Shown in pieces: positions 6,282-12,738 of a stretch of 12,738 bases of DNA (positions are counted from its first letter, which is position 1; every line of letters begins with the position of its first letter). The notes under the pieces were generated by a model. It saw nothing but the letters and a program-made list of their open reading frames with translations. It did not search any database and was not told where the DNA came from. The translations under genes were made by a program, and so were the position numbers. Source of the DNA: an uncultured Lachnospiraceae bacterium (GTDB taxonomy: Bacteria > Bacillota > Clostridia > Lachnospirales > Lachnospiraceae); assembly GCA_937916415.1 (NCBI GenBank), contig CALGGH010000214.1:1-12738 (forward strand), given 5' to 3'.

Positions 6282-7370
6282 TCAATTTCGTCTCCGGGGA
6301 AAAATCGAACAGACAAGCGGAATGCCAACGACAGCCGCGATCAGATATACCATCCTCCAGGCATACAGTCCCATCACCTGATAGACGTAGTTTACGTTGG
6401 TCTTATATTCCATCAGGTCAAAGGCCGCTTCGGGCCGGACCAATCCACAGACGTACATGGTCACGAGATTGATCAGCCAGAAGACCGCCACGTGATGCAT
6501 GCAGACGTGATAGCTGCATTCGCCCAGGCGGTCAAGCCGGCTGCCGATCCCCGTATCACGAAGCAGGTCAGAAACACGCAGCCACCACCAGGTGCCGCAT
6601 ATGGCGGTAACGAAAGGAATGAAGGGCGCACCCGCGAAGGACGTGCACCAGACGATGCTGTAATTCAGGCTCCCATGCGCGGAGAGGTAAGCAATGAACT
6701 GCACCAGTGCCGCGATTCCGAGCGCTGCCGCGGCGGGCAGCCTTTTTTCATGCCTCTCAAGGACGGTCTTATACAATCTGCCGAATTCAAACATCGGCAG
6801 CATGATCAGGATGCGTCCGGGCGTCTTGTAATATCCCCACACGTGGCCGGTCTTGGCCAGATAAACCGTCACGATCCCAAGGAGCAGCGTCACGGCAAAT
6901 GCCAGGACGTCCTTCACGGCAATACTGCGGATGAATCCCAAAAGCTTACGTGCAAGCACGTTGATCACCTCTACCGCGAAAAGCGCCGGAATGAACCACG
7001 CGGCGAAATTCAGGCCAAAAGCATGTCCGCCCAGCCACGGATCGACCAGATAATTAAATGCGGAAAAGGGCTGGCAGTACGCAAAGCCCTGCCCGGACAG
7101 GACCGTTGAGATCAGTCCGTAGATGAGGCCGCAGACAAAGTACGGGAGGAGCAGTCTCTTCGCCTTTCTGAGGACATACTGCCCCACGTGTCCTTCATCC
7201 CGGTCATCATAGAAATATCCAGACACGAACAGAAATACCTGCACGTGAAACCCATAATAGGGAAAAAGGCCAAAAACGGACAGTTCATTCATGTCCAAAT
7301 GTCCCAGCACCACCAGCAGAATGGCGATGCCCGTGAGAACTCCCATCCGCTTGTTCCTGACCCCGCTCAA
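6282..7370 (-). CDS. Acyltransferase 3 family membrane protein
   Basis: 362 residues. The start is TTG 7370, 7 nt after a GGAGG site (7378-7382) and overlapping the previous stop by 4 nt (TTGA). An ATG at 7346 is possible but would trim the usual basic N-terminal tail. It is a multi-pass inner-membrane protein of the PF01757 type (OafA/WecH/YrhL-like), with about ten hydrophobic segments. Seen are the first helix GVLTGIAILLVVLGHL ending in the conserved G-H (H24) and the second signature FHVQVFLFVSGYF (41-53) with H42. A cytoplasmic RKAKRLLLPYF segment (68-78) follows, also typical. Members transfer acetyl or similar groups to sugars of cell-envelope polymers or exported metabolites; the acceptor here is unknown. 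It is the last gene of the leftward cluster, coupled to the lipoprotein, suggesting the two act together on the envelope. Confidence 0.87.
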   Translation of the reverse strand: MSGVRNKRMGVLTGIAILLVVLGHLDMNELSVFGLFPYYGFHVQVFLFVSGYFYDDRDEGHVGQYVLRKAKRLLLPYFVCGLIYGLISTVLSGQGFAYCQPFSAFNYLVDPWLGGHAFGLNFAAWFIPALFAVEVINVLARKLLGFIRSIAVKDVLAFAVTLLLGIVTVYLAKTGHVWGYYKTPGRILIMLPMFEFGRLYKTVLERHEKRLPAAAALGIAALVQFIAYLSAHGSLNYSIVWCTSFAGAPFIPFVTAICGTWWWLRVSDLLRDTGIGSRLDRLGECSYHVCMHHVAVFWLINLVTMYVCGLVRPEAAFDLMEYKTNVNYVYQVMGLYAWRMVYLIAAVVGIPLVCSIFPRRRN

Positions 7371-8368
7371 TAGACCGCCTCCACGTTTGCCGGCATGTGG
7401 TCATCCCCCACGTCAAATGCCCAAATGGAATGTCCGGGAACGCGATGCTCGGTCAGATAATACCTGCCCTCGATCTCTCCCATGTAATACGGCGTCCCTC
7501 CTCCGACAAAACAGGAATAAATGTCTGTATACTTACCGCTCTCCAGATCCGAGAGGTCCTCCGCATAAATCATGGTGGCGTAATCCTGATTGCCGTGCAC
7601 GTCAGTCGATATGGTCAGGTAATACCCGCCGGGCACCGGCATGATCTGTATCATGCCTGCCAGTTCGTCAGGCACCGCATACCTGTGCATGATCTTAAAG
7701 TCAGACAGCCGCGCCTCCATGATCTGACTGTTGCCGCTGACCAGATACACACTGTCCCCCTCTATGGTAAAGCTTCTGACGTATACGCCGTCAAGTTCGT
7801 CAATCGTCATTATCCTGCTTACGTAGACGGCCTGTGATCCCTCTTCACGGTCAAACACGTACATCTGTCCCGTCATGGAACTCCATGCATAGAAACAGGA
7901 ATCTGCTTCGTTATAAACTATATAATGAGGCCTGGTGCCGACGTTCTCAAACGTCTGCACGTTGATGAACCTGTTGCCGTCATATACGTATGACAGCACC
8001 CTGTGATTCTCGGTGTCATCCACGAGATAAATCTCCCCGTCCGAGGCGACGGTATGTCCCTTGTCAACGTCCGCAGTCATCACGAACCATTCATTCAGCG
8101 GGACGTCCAGGGTCCTGCTGTAGATGACCTGATTGTCATAACAGTCCACGATGAAATAGAAGTCGCCCACCTTGGTGATCTGAGTCGGGACGTTCAGCGT
8201 AAAAAAAGGATTAAGCGCATCATCGCCCGGCACCGATTCATACGGCATCAGCTCCGCCTCGATATGCACGGCTTCGGAGTTGCCCTCACCCGCGCATCCG
8301 CCCAGGCACGCCGCGCCCGTCCCGAGCATTATTACGTCAAAAAGAAATCTTGCCAAGTATTTCCGCAA
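7367..8368 (-). CDS. Lipoprotein with propeller-like repeats, function unknown
   Basis: 333 residues if started at TTG 8368, which lies 7 nt after AGGAAG. An in-frame TAA two codons upstream excludes a longer form, and the next ATG (8329) would leave a signal peptide that is too short. Residues 1-25 form an atypical lipoprotein signal: basic MRK, a hydrophobic stretch containing an Asp at 11, and a lipobox ending LGGC, with C25 as the likely lipidated residue. The mature part is rich in short beta strands with recurring patterns: GDFYFIVDCYDNQVIY, DGEIYLVDDTENHRVL, GDSVYLVSGNSQIM and EGRYYLTEHRV. These fit an NHL/six-bladed propeller type fold, though no catalytic motif is evident. I do not recognise a named family. 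It overlaps larC by 32 nt and the acyltransferase by 4 nt, so translational coupling is likely. It should sit on the outer face of the cytoplasmic membrane, perhaps as a binding or scaffold protein. Confidence 0.8.
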   Translation of the reverse strand: MRKYLARFLFDVIMLGTGAACLGGCAGEGNSEAVHIEAELMPYESVPGDDALNPFFTLNVPTQITKVGDFYFIVDCYDNQVIYSRTLDVPLNEWFVMTADVDKGHTVASDGEIYLVDDTENHRVLSYVYDGNRFINVQTFENVGTRPHYIVYNEADSCFYAWSSMTGQMYVFDREEGSQAVYVSRIMTIDELDGVYVRSFTIEGDSVYLVSGNSQIMEARLSDFKIMHRYAVPDELAGMIQIMPVPGGYYLTISTDVHGNQDYATMIYAEDLSDLESGKYTDIYSCFVGGGTPYYMGEIEGRYYLTEHRVPGHSIWAFDVGDDHMPANVEAVY

Positions 8369-9560
8369 TGCTTATCTTCCTCAATTCAGCGATCCGCGCC
8401 ACGTCTTCGTATTCGGGCTTGGATTTGGTCACTCCGTATCCTGTGCCCACCTTAAACCTGACCGAGCCAAACTCCGTGTCCACGGTCTCGATCATGGTGT
8501 CCATGTACCTGCGCTCCACGTTGCGCCTGCGTATTCCCCAGGTGGAAGTATGCTTAAAGAAAAGCGCACTGAGCGCCTCCTCGTCCTCCTCCCGGCAGAG
8601 CACGGTCAATACGTGGCCCGGACGGTTTTTCTTCATGTAAACGGGGGTGACGTATACCTCCAGGGCTCCCGCCATCCTCATTTTCTCTGCCGCAAAACCG
8701 ATGGCCTCTCCGGTCATGTCGTCTATGTTGGTCGACAGCTCGACCACTCCCTTTTGGGAAATGCCCTTTGCAGAGTCAGCACCGGATCCGCTCACGTTCA
8801 TCCTCTCACCGATGAATGCCCTGACCACGTTGGCCCTGGGAAAATCCTTAAAGCCGCAGCCATATCCTGTCCCGCGTATGGTCATCATCGGCATGTTGGC
8901 GAAGTCCTTGACAAAAAACTTAAGGAGGGCAGCTCCGGTAGGCGTGCACAGTTCACTGCGAACGTCTCCGGCATACATGGGGATCCCCTCCAGCAGCACC
9001 GCGGTAGCGGGCGCAGGCACGGGCATGATCCCATGCGCGCACTTGACTTCGCCAAAACCGGTGCAGACGGGTGAGGCCATGATCTCATCCGGAGCCAGCA
9101 TCTCGATCAGCCGGCATGCCCCAAGCACGTCGATGATCGCGTCCTTGGTGCCCACCTCATGAAAATGTATCTCGTCCACGGTCTTGCCATGTACCCTGGA
9201 CTCCGCTCCCGCGATCAGTCCGTATACCGCGATCGCGTCGTTTTTGACCTTATTGGAAAAGGCGGTCGACCTGATGACCTCGCTTATGTCACGGGTAGAC
9301 GCATGATGATGGTCATGATCGTGATGATGGTCGTGATGATGATCCATCTCCTCAGCACCGTCGATCAGCACCTTCATGTGAGTGCCCCGTATCCCGGACT
9401 TAACGGCGGACTCAGCTATCACCGTCACTCCTTCCACTCCCGCAGAGTTGATCTCCGCGAGAAACTTTCTTTTGCCATCAGCATCCAGCAGGTCATAAAG
9501 TGCCGCGGTAAACATGTCGCCTGCCGCGCCCATTCCACAGTCCAAATATAATACAGACAC
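8337..9560 (-). CDS. larC: LarC, nickel-pincer cofactor biosynthesis protein
   Basis: 407 residues from GTG 9560, which has a strong AAAGGGGG site (9567-9574) 6 nt upstream and gives the family start SVLYLDCGMGAAGDM. A GTG at 9587 would add 9 residues without a good ribosome site. LarC is the CTP-dependent enzyme that inserts nickel into the pyridinium bis-thiocarboxylate mononucleotide made by LarB and LarE, completing the cofactor of lactate racemase LarA and related enzymes. Seen are the N-terminal motif with D14, the IHFHEVGTKDAIIDVLG block, CAHGIMPVPAPAT, a central CTPTGAALL, and NIDDMTGE in the C-terminal half. A His/Asp tract at residues 73-86 with ten His is a likely nickel-holding loop. 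In Lactobacillus plantarum LarC needs a frameshift between two ORFs; here it is one ORF. It follows the MATE gene after 43 nt, and a 5-bp GC stem (9577-9594) lies just before its ribosome site. Confidence 0.93.
   Translation of the reverse strand: MSVLYLDCGMGAAGDMFTAALYDLLDADGKRKFLAEINSAGVEGVTVIAESAVKSGIRGTHMKVLIDGAEEMDHHHDHHHDHDHHHASTRDISEVIRSTAFSNKVKNDAIAVYGLIAGAESRVHGKTVDEIHFHEVGTKDAIIDVLGACRLIEMLAPDEIMASPVCTGFGEVKCAHGIMPVPAPATAVLLEGIPMYAGDVRSELCTPTGAALLKFFVKDFANMPMMTIRGTGYGCGFKDFPRANVVRAFIGERMNVSGSGADSAKGISQKGVVELSTNIDDMTGEAIGFAAEKMRMAGALEVYVTPVYMKKNRPGHVLTVLCREEDEEALSALFFKHTSTWGIRRRNVERRYMDTMIETVDTEFGSVRFKVGTGYGVTKSKPEYEDVARIAELRKISIAEILGKISF
9303..9341 (-). repeat. His/Asp codon tract inside larC
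   Basis: On the minus strand, CAT/CAC codons alternate with GAT/GAC, encoding HHHDHHHDHDHHH, so the DNA is a near-repeat of ATG/GTG trinucleotides on the plus strand. Synonymous codons are mixed (CAT and CAC, GAT and GAC), which suggests the protein tract is maintained by selection rather than being a fresh microsatellite expansion. Slippage could still vary its length between strains. Confidence 0.7.
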
Positions 9561-9603
9561 CGTGATCCCCCTTTCAGGCCGTCCCACGCCGGCCCCTCAA
9601 CCA

Positions 9604-10989
9604 TCAGGAAATGCCGGTTTCGTCAGCGTTTCCAAACATTGCTCTTAACTTTTTCATGACGTGCAGATAAGCCGGTATCAGGAACAGATCCGCAAAGACC
9701 CACGCCAGCGGACTGGCCAGGGCCACGCCCAATACTCCCAGCAGCGGAACCAGGATCATGCCCGCGAGAGTCCGTGCGATCATCTCCGCAACTCCGGCCA
9801 GCATCGCCAGCCTCGAGAACCCAAGCCCCTGGATCAGGAACCTGAATATGTTGACCATGGCCAGCAAAACGTATGATGCGGAGTTGCATAGCAAAAACAG
9901 CCTCGACGTCTCCAGCATCATGGGAGTCGGATCGGTCACGAAGAGCCTGGTAAGCCTGCCCCCTCCAAAATATAATACCACAAAGGACAAAACCGCATAC
10001 GAAAAACCTATGATCAGGCAGTCCCTGAGTCCCTCAGCGATTCGATCCGGCTTTCTCGCGCCGAGGTTCTGCCCGCCGTAGGTGGTCATGGTCGCGCCCA
10101 GCGCGTCAAATCCGCACGCAAATAACATGCTTATCCTCGCGCCCGCGGTATTGCCTGCCACCACGTCCGATCCGAGCGTGTTGACGGACGACTGCAGTAT
10201 GACGGAGCCAATGGCCGTGATCGAATACTGCAGGCCCATGGGCACTCCCATGTTGCAGAGGTTCGCGATGATCTGACGCTCGGCCTTCCATTCACCCTTT
10301 TTCACCCGGAGCAGGGGATATTTCCAGATCATGTAGACGAGGCATGTCACTCCCGCCACGGCCTGACTGATCACCGTGGCCAGCGCGGCGCCGAACACGC
10401 CCATTCCGAGTGACACCATGAAGCATACGTCCATCCCTATGTTCAAAAATGACGAGAAGATCAGGAAATACAATGGCGTCCTGGAATCTCCCAGCGCCCT
10501 GATCAGTCCCGACGCCACGTTGTACAGCATAGTCATCGGTATGCCGAGAAAGATGACGAATATGTAATCATAGGACATGTCTATGACGTTGGACGGGGTT
10601 TTCATCAGCCTCAGTATGTTCATCGCATTCAGGCTGACGACCAGCGTGATCAGCGCCGCGAAGCTTATGCCCGTCCAGAGACAGTTCGCCACGCATTTGC
10701 GCATGCCCTCATAATCCTTCGCGCCGAATTTCTGTGCCACGGGTATGGAGAAGCCCGAGCACAGTCCGATGCAGAACCCCACCACCAAAAAGTTGATCGA
10801 AGCCGTGCATCCGACCGAAGCCAGCGCATCAGCGCCCAGCACGCGTCCGACTATCAGCGTGTCCACTATGTTGTAAAACTGCTGAAAAAGATTTCCCATG
10901 AAAACGGGAATGGAAAATCCCAAAATGAGCCCGGCAGGGCTGCCCTCGGTAAGGTCCCTGACTTTTGATCCTTTATTCATGATTCTCAT
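9604..10989 (-). CDS. MATE family efflux transporter
   Basis: 461 residues, normal for the family, starting at ATG 10989, 6 nt after the preceding stop; a second ATG three codons on (10980) is an alternative. It is a cytoplasmic-membrane antiporter that uses a Na+ or H+ gradient to expel cationic or other small molecules. Twelve hydrophobic helices in two homologous halves are visible. The N-terminal half carries the family hallmarks: GSPAGLILGFSIPVFMGNLF, then FYNIVDTLIVGRVLG (about 40-54) and ASVGCTASINFLVVGFCIGL. The second half has a matching MGLQYSITAIGSVILQSSVN segment and LGADA/AGNTAG-type loops. The DinF/NorM-like subgroup common in Firmicutes fits best. The Sel1-like gene precedes it and larC follows at 43 nt, so it may be co-expressed with envelope functions. 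The substrate cannot be told from the sequence. Confidence 0.93.
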   Translation of the reverse strand: MRIMNKGSKVRDLTEGSPAGLILGFSIPVFMGNLFQQFYNIVDTLIVGRVLGADALASVGCTASINFLVVGFCIGLCSGFSIPVAQKFGAKDYEGMRKCVANCLWTGISFAALITLVVSLNAMNILRLMKTPSNVIDMSYDYIFVIFLGIPMTMLYNVASGLIRALGDSRTPLYFLIFSSFLNIGMDVCFMVSLGMGVFGAALATVISQAVAGVTCLVYMIWKYPLLRVKKGEWKAERQIIANLCNMGVPMGLQYSITAIGSVILQSSVNTLGSDVVAGNTAGARISMLFACGFDALGATMTTYGGQNLGARKPDRIAEGLRDCLIIGFSYAVLSFVVLYFGGGRLTRLFVTDPTPMMLETSRLFLLCNSASYVLLAMVNIFRFLIQGLGFSRLAMLAGVAEMIARTLAGMILVPLLGVLGVALASPLAWVFADLFLIPAYLHVMKKLRAMFGNADETGIS

Positions 10990-10995
10990 GCTTTA

Positions 10996-11361
10996 TCATA
11001 CGCCGTAGTTTATCGCCAGATACACGCCGATTATGACGGCGATCAGCGCAATGAACGCGCCCAGCATGACTAAGGCCTTTTTGGACGGTTCCTTGGGCTT
11101 TTCCGGCCCATAGCCGTCCAGTATCCGGTTGATGCTGCCCCGGGCCTCCATCACGCCGTTTTGCCTGGCCACGTCATAAAACTGATATGCCGTCGTCAGG
11201 TCCGGCTCCACGCCGTAACCATGGCTGTATATCTCTCCTATGTAAAATGCCGCCCTCATGTACCCCTGCGAATACGAATCCACGAAAGCCGTGAGGGCAT
11301 CCTCATATTTTTTCTGTCTGAGCAGCTCCATTCCCTGATCAAACAGTTCATGACCGTCCAT
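10996..11361 (-). CDS. Small Sel1/TPR-like protein with C-terminal membrane anchor
   Basis: 121 residues from ATG 11361, with a perfect GGAGG (11368-11372) 6 nt before it. Residues 4-31 form a TPR-like helix pair (ELFDQGMELLRQKKYEDALTAF). Residues 32-69 match the Sel1-like repeat pattern A-A-F-Y-I-G-x-I-Y-x-x-G-Y-G-V-x-x-D-x-x-x-A. A polar, Lys/Pro-rich hinge (84-95) leads to one hydrophobic helix at about 96-117 and a very short tail, so it is probably tail-anchored, with the repeats in the cytoplasm. There is no signal peptide. Sel1 repeats usually mediate protein contacts, so this may be an adaptor that recruits a partner to the membrane. It heads the leftward cluster, 6 nt before the MATE gene; a link to that pump is inference. 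No named family is recognised. Confidence 0.82.
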   Translation of the reverse strand: MDGHELFDQGMELLRQKKYEDALTAFVDSYSQGYMRAAFYIGEIYSHGYGVEPDLTTAYQFYDVARQNGVMEARGSINRILDGYGPEKPKEPSKKALVMLGAFIALIAVIIGVYLAINYGV

Positions 11362-11394
11362 AGCGATCCTCCATCTCCATACTGCCTATCGAAA

Positions 11395-11424
11395 AATTTA
11401 TCACGGAATGCCACACTTAATCAA
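11395..11424 (-). promoter_or_regulatory. Possible promoter of the leftward cluster
   Basis: On the minus strand, TTGATT (11424-11419) and TAAATT (11400-11395) are 18 nt apart, a fair match to a sigma-A promoter. The transcript would begin roughly 25-30 nt before the Sel1-like gene's start codon, leaving room for its GGAGG site. It is the only reasonable candidate I see ahead of the five leftward genes. Confidence 0.45.
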
Positions 11425-11446
11425 GAGGGAGACGCAAACAGGGTGT

Positions 11447-11481
11447 TTTGCATATACTTGTGAGCATTTATAATGTATAAT
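11447..11481 (+). promoter_or_regulatory. Possible promoter of the HD-GYP regulator gene, with two -10 boxes
   Basis: Two perfect TATAAT hexamers lie at 11469-11474 and 11476-11481. TTTGCA at 11447-11452 is 16 nt before the first and is the best -35 candidate; the second box has no good -35. The transcript would start near 11482-11490 and carry a leader of about 90 nt. The divergent promoter at 11395-11424 lies immediately to the left, so the two may influence each other. Confidence 0.5.
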
Positions 11482-11514
11482 CATAAGTACATCCACGTAA
11501 TTCCTAACGTTCCC

Positions 11515-11545
11515 CTGGCGGCTCCCCGGGTTCGCCAGAACCGCC
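11515..11545 (+). other. GC-rich hairpin in the HD-GYP leader
   Basis: CTGGCG (11515-11520) pairs with CGCCAG (11533-11538) around a 12-nt loop. An alternative pairing uses GGCGG (11517-11521) with CCGCC (11541-11545). The stem lies about 30 nt before the ribosome site and has no T-tract, so it is not a terminator as it stands. It may be a regulatory leader structure; I could not match it to a known riboswitch class. Confidence 0.4.
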
Positions 11546-11578
11546 GGACCCGCTGCGACAAGCATTGCGAGGACCCAT

Positions 11579-12688
11579 ATGGACAAAAAGATCATACTTA
11601 TCATAGATGACGTCAAGTTTAACATCCGTGCCGCCGAAGACGTGCTTAGTGATGAGTACAAGGTGATAGGTGCCCAATCCGGTGAGTCGGGACTGCGGGT
11701 GTTGTCCCACACCATCCCCGACCTGATACTATTGGACATCATCATGCCCGTAATGGATGGACACCAGGTACTAAAGATTCTCAAGGAAACTCCCCGCTTT
11801 AAGCACATCCCGGTAATCTTCCTGACGGCTGATTCCAACTCCGAGACGGAGGTCGCCGGCTTTAACGAAGGAATAGTCGACTACATTACCAAGCCTTTCG
11901 TTTCAGACGTGCTCAAGAAGCGCATCCAGACTCAGATAGCCCTGTCCGAATACCAGCGCTCCATGGAGGAAATGGTGGCCAAAAAGGTGGCTGAGATAGA
12001 GGACATGTATGACCTCATGTCGGTAAGCTTCGCCGCGCTCACTGAGTACAGGGATTCCATCACCGGCGGCCATCTCAAAAACACGGCCATATATTTCAGG
12101 GCATTCATAAACCATTTGGCCACGGTCGATCCCTATCGTGACCAGCTCAATCCTTCGATCATCGCCAAGGCCATACGCAGCGCTCCGCTGCATGACGTGG
12201 GCAAGATCGCCATCAGGGACAACGTGCTCCAGAAACCCGGTGCCCTGTCAGACAAGGAATTCGAACGCATCAAGCTGCACGCGGTCATCGGCGGCGAGCT
12301 TTTCAGTTTCATCAAGCCGCGCATATCTGATCAGGAATTTGCCGACATCGCATACAACATATGCCGTTATCATCATGAAAAATGGAACGGCTCCGGTTAT
12401 CCTGACGGCCTGAAAAAAGAAGAGATTCCTCTGGTGGCACGCATCATGAGCATCGTGGACGTATATGATGCCCTGACGAGCGAACGCCCCTATAAGGTGG
12501 CACTTCCTCACGAAAAGTCAATGGCCATGATCGCCGAAAAAAGCGGGACCGACTTTGATCCCGGTCTCGTCAACGAGTTCCTGAACATTTCCTCGACCAT
12601 CGAGGAATGCCTGCGCAACAAGGAGGAAGGCATCGAAGCAGAACGATACTTCAGGCTACCGCAGCGCATCTTCCAGGATCTGGATTAG
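11579..12688 (+). CDS. Response regulator with HD-GYP cyclic-di-GMP phosphodiesterase domain
   Basis: 369 residues from ATG 11579, with GAGGA at 11569-11573. Residues 1-120 are a receiver domain: acidic pair D10/D11, phospho-acceptor D53 in LLLDIIMPVMDG, T83 in FLTAD and K105 in TKPF. A helical linker (about 121-146) leads to an HD-GYP domain. Its metal and catalytic signature is complete as far as visible: H165, H205-D206 and K209 in APLHDVGKIAI, H234, H265-H266 in YHHEKWNGSGYPDGL with GYP at 273-275, and D294 in SIVDVYDALTSERPYK. Such proteins hydrolyse cyclic di-GMP to pGpG or GMP when phosphorylated by a histidine kinase, and so favour motility over surface growth. No kinase gene is in the window; it may lie to the right or be remote. 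It is monocistronic as far as can be seen, and divergent from the Sel1-like gene. Confidence 0.94.
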   Translation: MDKKIILIIDDVKFNIRAAEDVLSDEYKVIGAQSGESGLRVLSHTIPDLILLDIIMPVMDGHQVLKILKETPRFKHIPVIFLTADSNSETEVAGFNEGIVDYITKPFVSDVLKKRIQTQIALSEYQRSMEEMVAKKVAEIEDMYDLMSVSFAALTEYRDSITGGHLKNTAIYFRAFINHLATVDPYRDQLNPSIIAKAIRSAPLHDVGKIAIRDNVLQKPGALSDKEFERIKLHAVIGGELFSFIKPRISDQEFADIAYNICRYHHEKWNGSGYPDGLKKEEIPLVARIMSIVDVYDALTSERPYKVALPHEKSMAMIAEKSGTDFDPGLVNEFLNISSTIEECLRNKEEGIEAERYFRLPQRIFQDLD

Positions 12689-12738
12689 GAACTGTCAATA
12701 AATTAACTGATCAAATTGCGAAGGATGATTTTCCGACA
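12689..12738. other. Trailing 50 nt without a recognised gene
   Basis: No hairpin followed by a T-tract is seen after the HD-GYP stop codon before the window ends, so whether its transcript ends here or continues cannot be judged. Confidence 0.4.

Noticed and set aside
9303..9341. His tract considered as a sequencing artefact or tag
   Set aside because: His-rich loops are common in LarC and other nickel-handling proteins, and the mixed codons fit a natural sequence.
8280..9551. Long plus-strand ORFs opposite larC and the lipoprotein start
   Set aside because: They are antisense to a well-conserved LarC; the apparent length reflects codon usage, and no family resemblance was found.
11420..11450. 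GACGCAAAC-like stretch upstream of the HD-GYP gene considered as a cyclic-di-GMP (GEMM) riboswitch
   Set aside because: It lies upstream of the likely transcript start and lacks the paired stems and tetraloop-receptor arrangement of that class.

Overview
The window is about 55% GC by eye and carries only chromosomal-type genes. The gene set (Hsp33, LarC, a MATE pump, a REC-HD-GYP regulator, and a surface protein with His-x-His/Gly-Gly-Cys-Tyr repeats and Ig-like modules) together with strong Shine-Dalgarno sites points to an anaerobic Firmicute. Clostridia, probably Lachnospiraceae, is the best guess, inferred from gene content only. No rRNA, tRNA, CRISPR array, phage gene or transposase was found.

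Layout. (1) Positions 1-1609, minus strand: the first 536 residues of a large secreted surface protein whose 3' end lies outside the window. It has a signal peptide, a Cys/His-rich N-terminal part, three Ig-like modules and then a Gly/Ser linker. (2) Positions 1610-1837: a divergent intergenic region with a good sigma-A-type promoter for the surface gene, and a duplicated 16-nt motif plus an inverted copy before the rightward genes. (3) Positions 1838-6261, plus strand: a family-2 glycosyltransferase with a helical-repeat C-terminus, a HisC-type aminotransferase, a small membrane protein of the 'small multidrug export' family, a SAM methyltransferase and the redox chaperone Hsp33. (4) Positions 6282-11361, minus strand and convergent with Hsp33: a tight cluster read right to left as a Sel1-like tail-anchored protein, a MATE efflux transporter, LarC, a lipoprotein with a propeller-like sequence, and a membrane acyltransferase. 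The last three genes overlap. (5) Positions 11362-11578: a second divergent promoter region. (6) Positions 11579-12688, plus strand: a response regulator with an HD-GYP cyclic-di-GMP phosphodiesterase domain.

Function. Much of the window concerns the cell envelope: a surface adhesin-like protein, a glycosyltransferase beside it, an acyltransferase, a lipoprotein and two transporters. Cyclic-di-GMP turnover, redox protection and nickel-cofactor synthesis are also present. The plus-strand genes 1838-6261 may be one transcription unit, but their functions do not form one pathway. The most distinctive items are the Cys/His-repeat surface protein divergent from a glycosyltransferase, the mutually exclusive hairpins upstream of that glycosyltransferase, and a larC gene without larA, larB or larE nearby, coupled to uncharacterised envelope genes.
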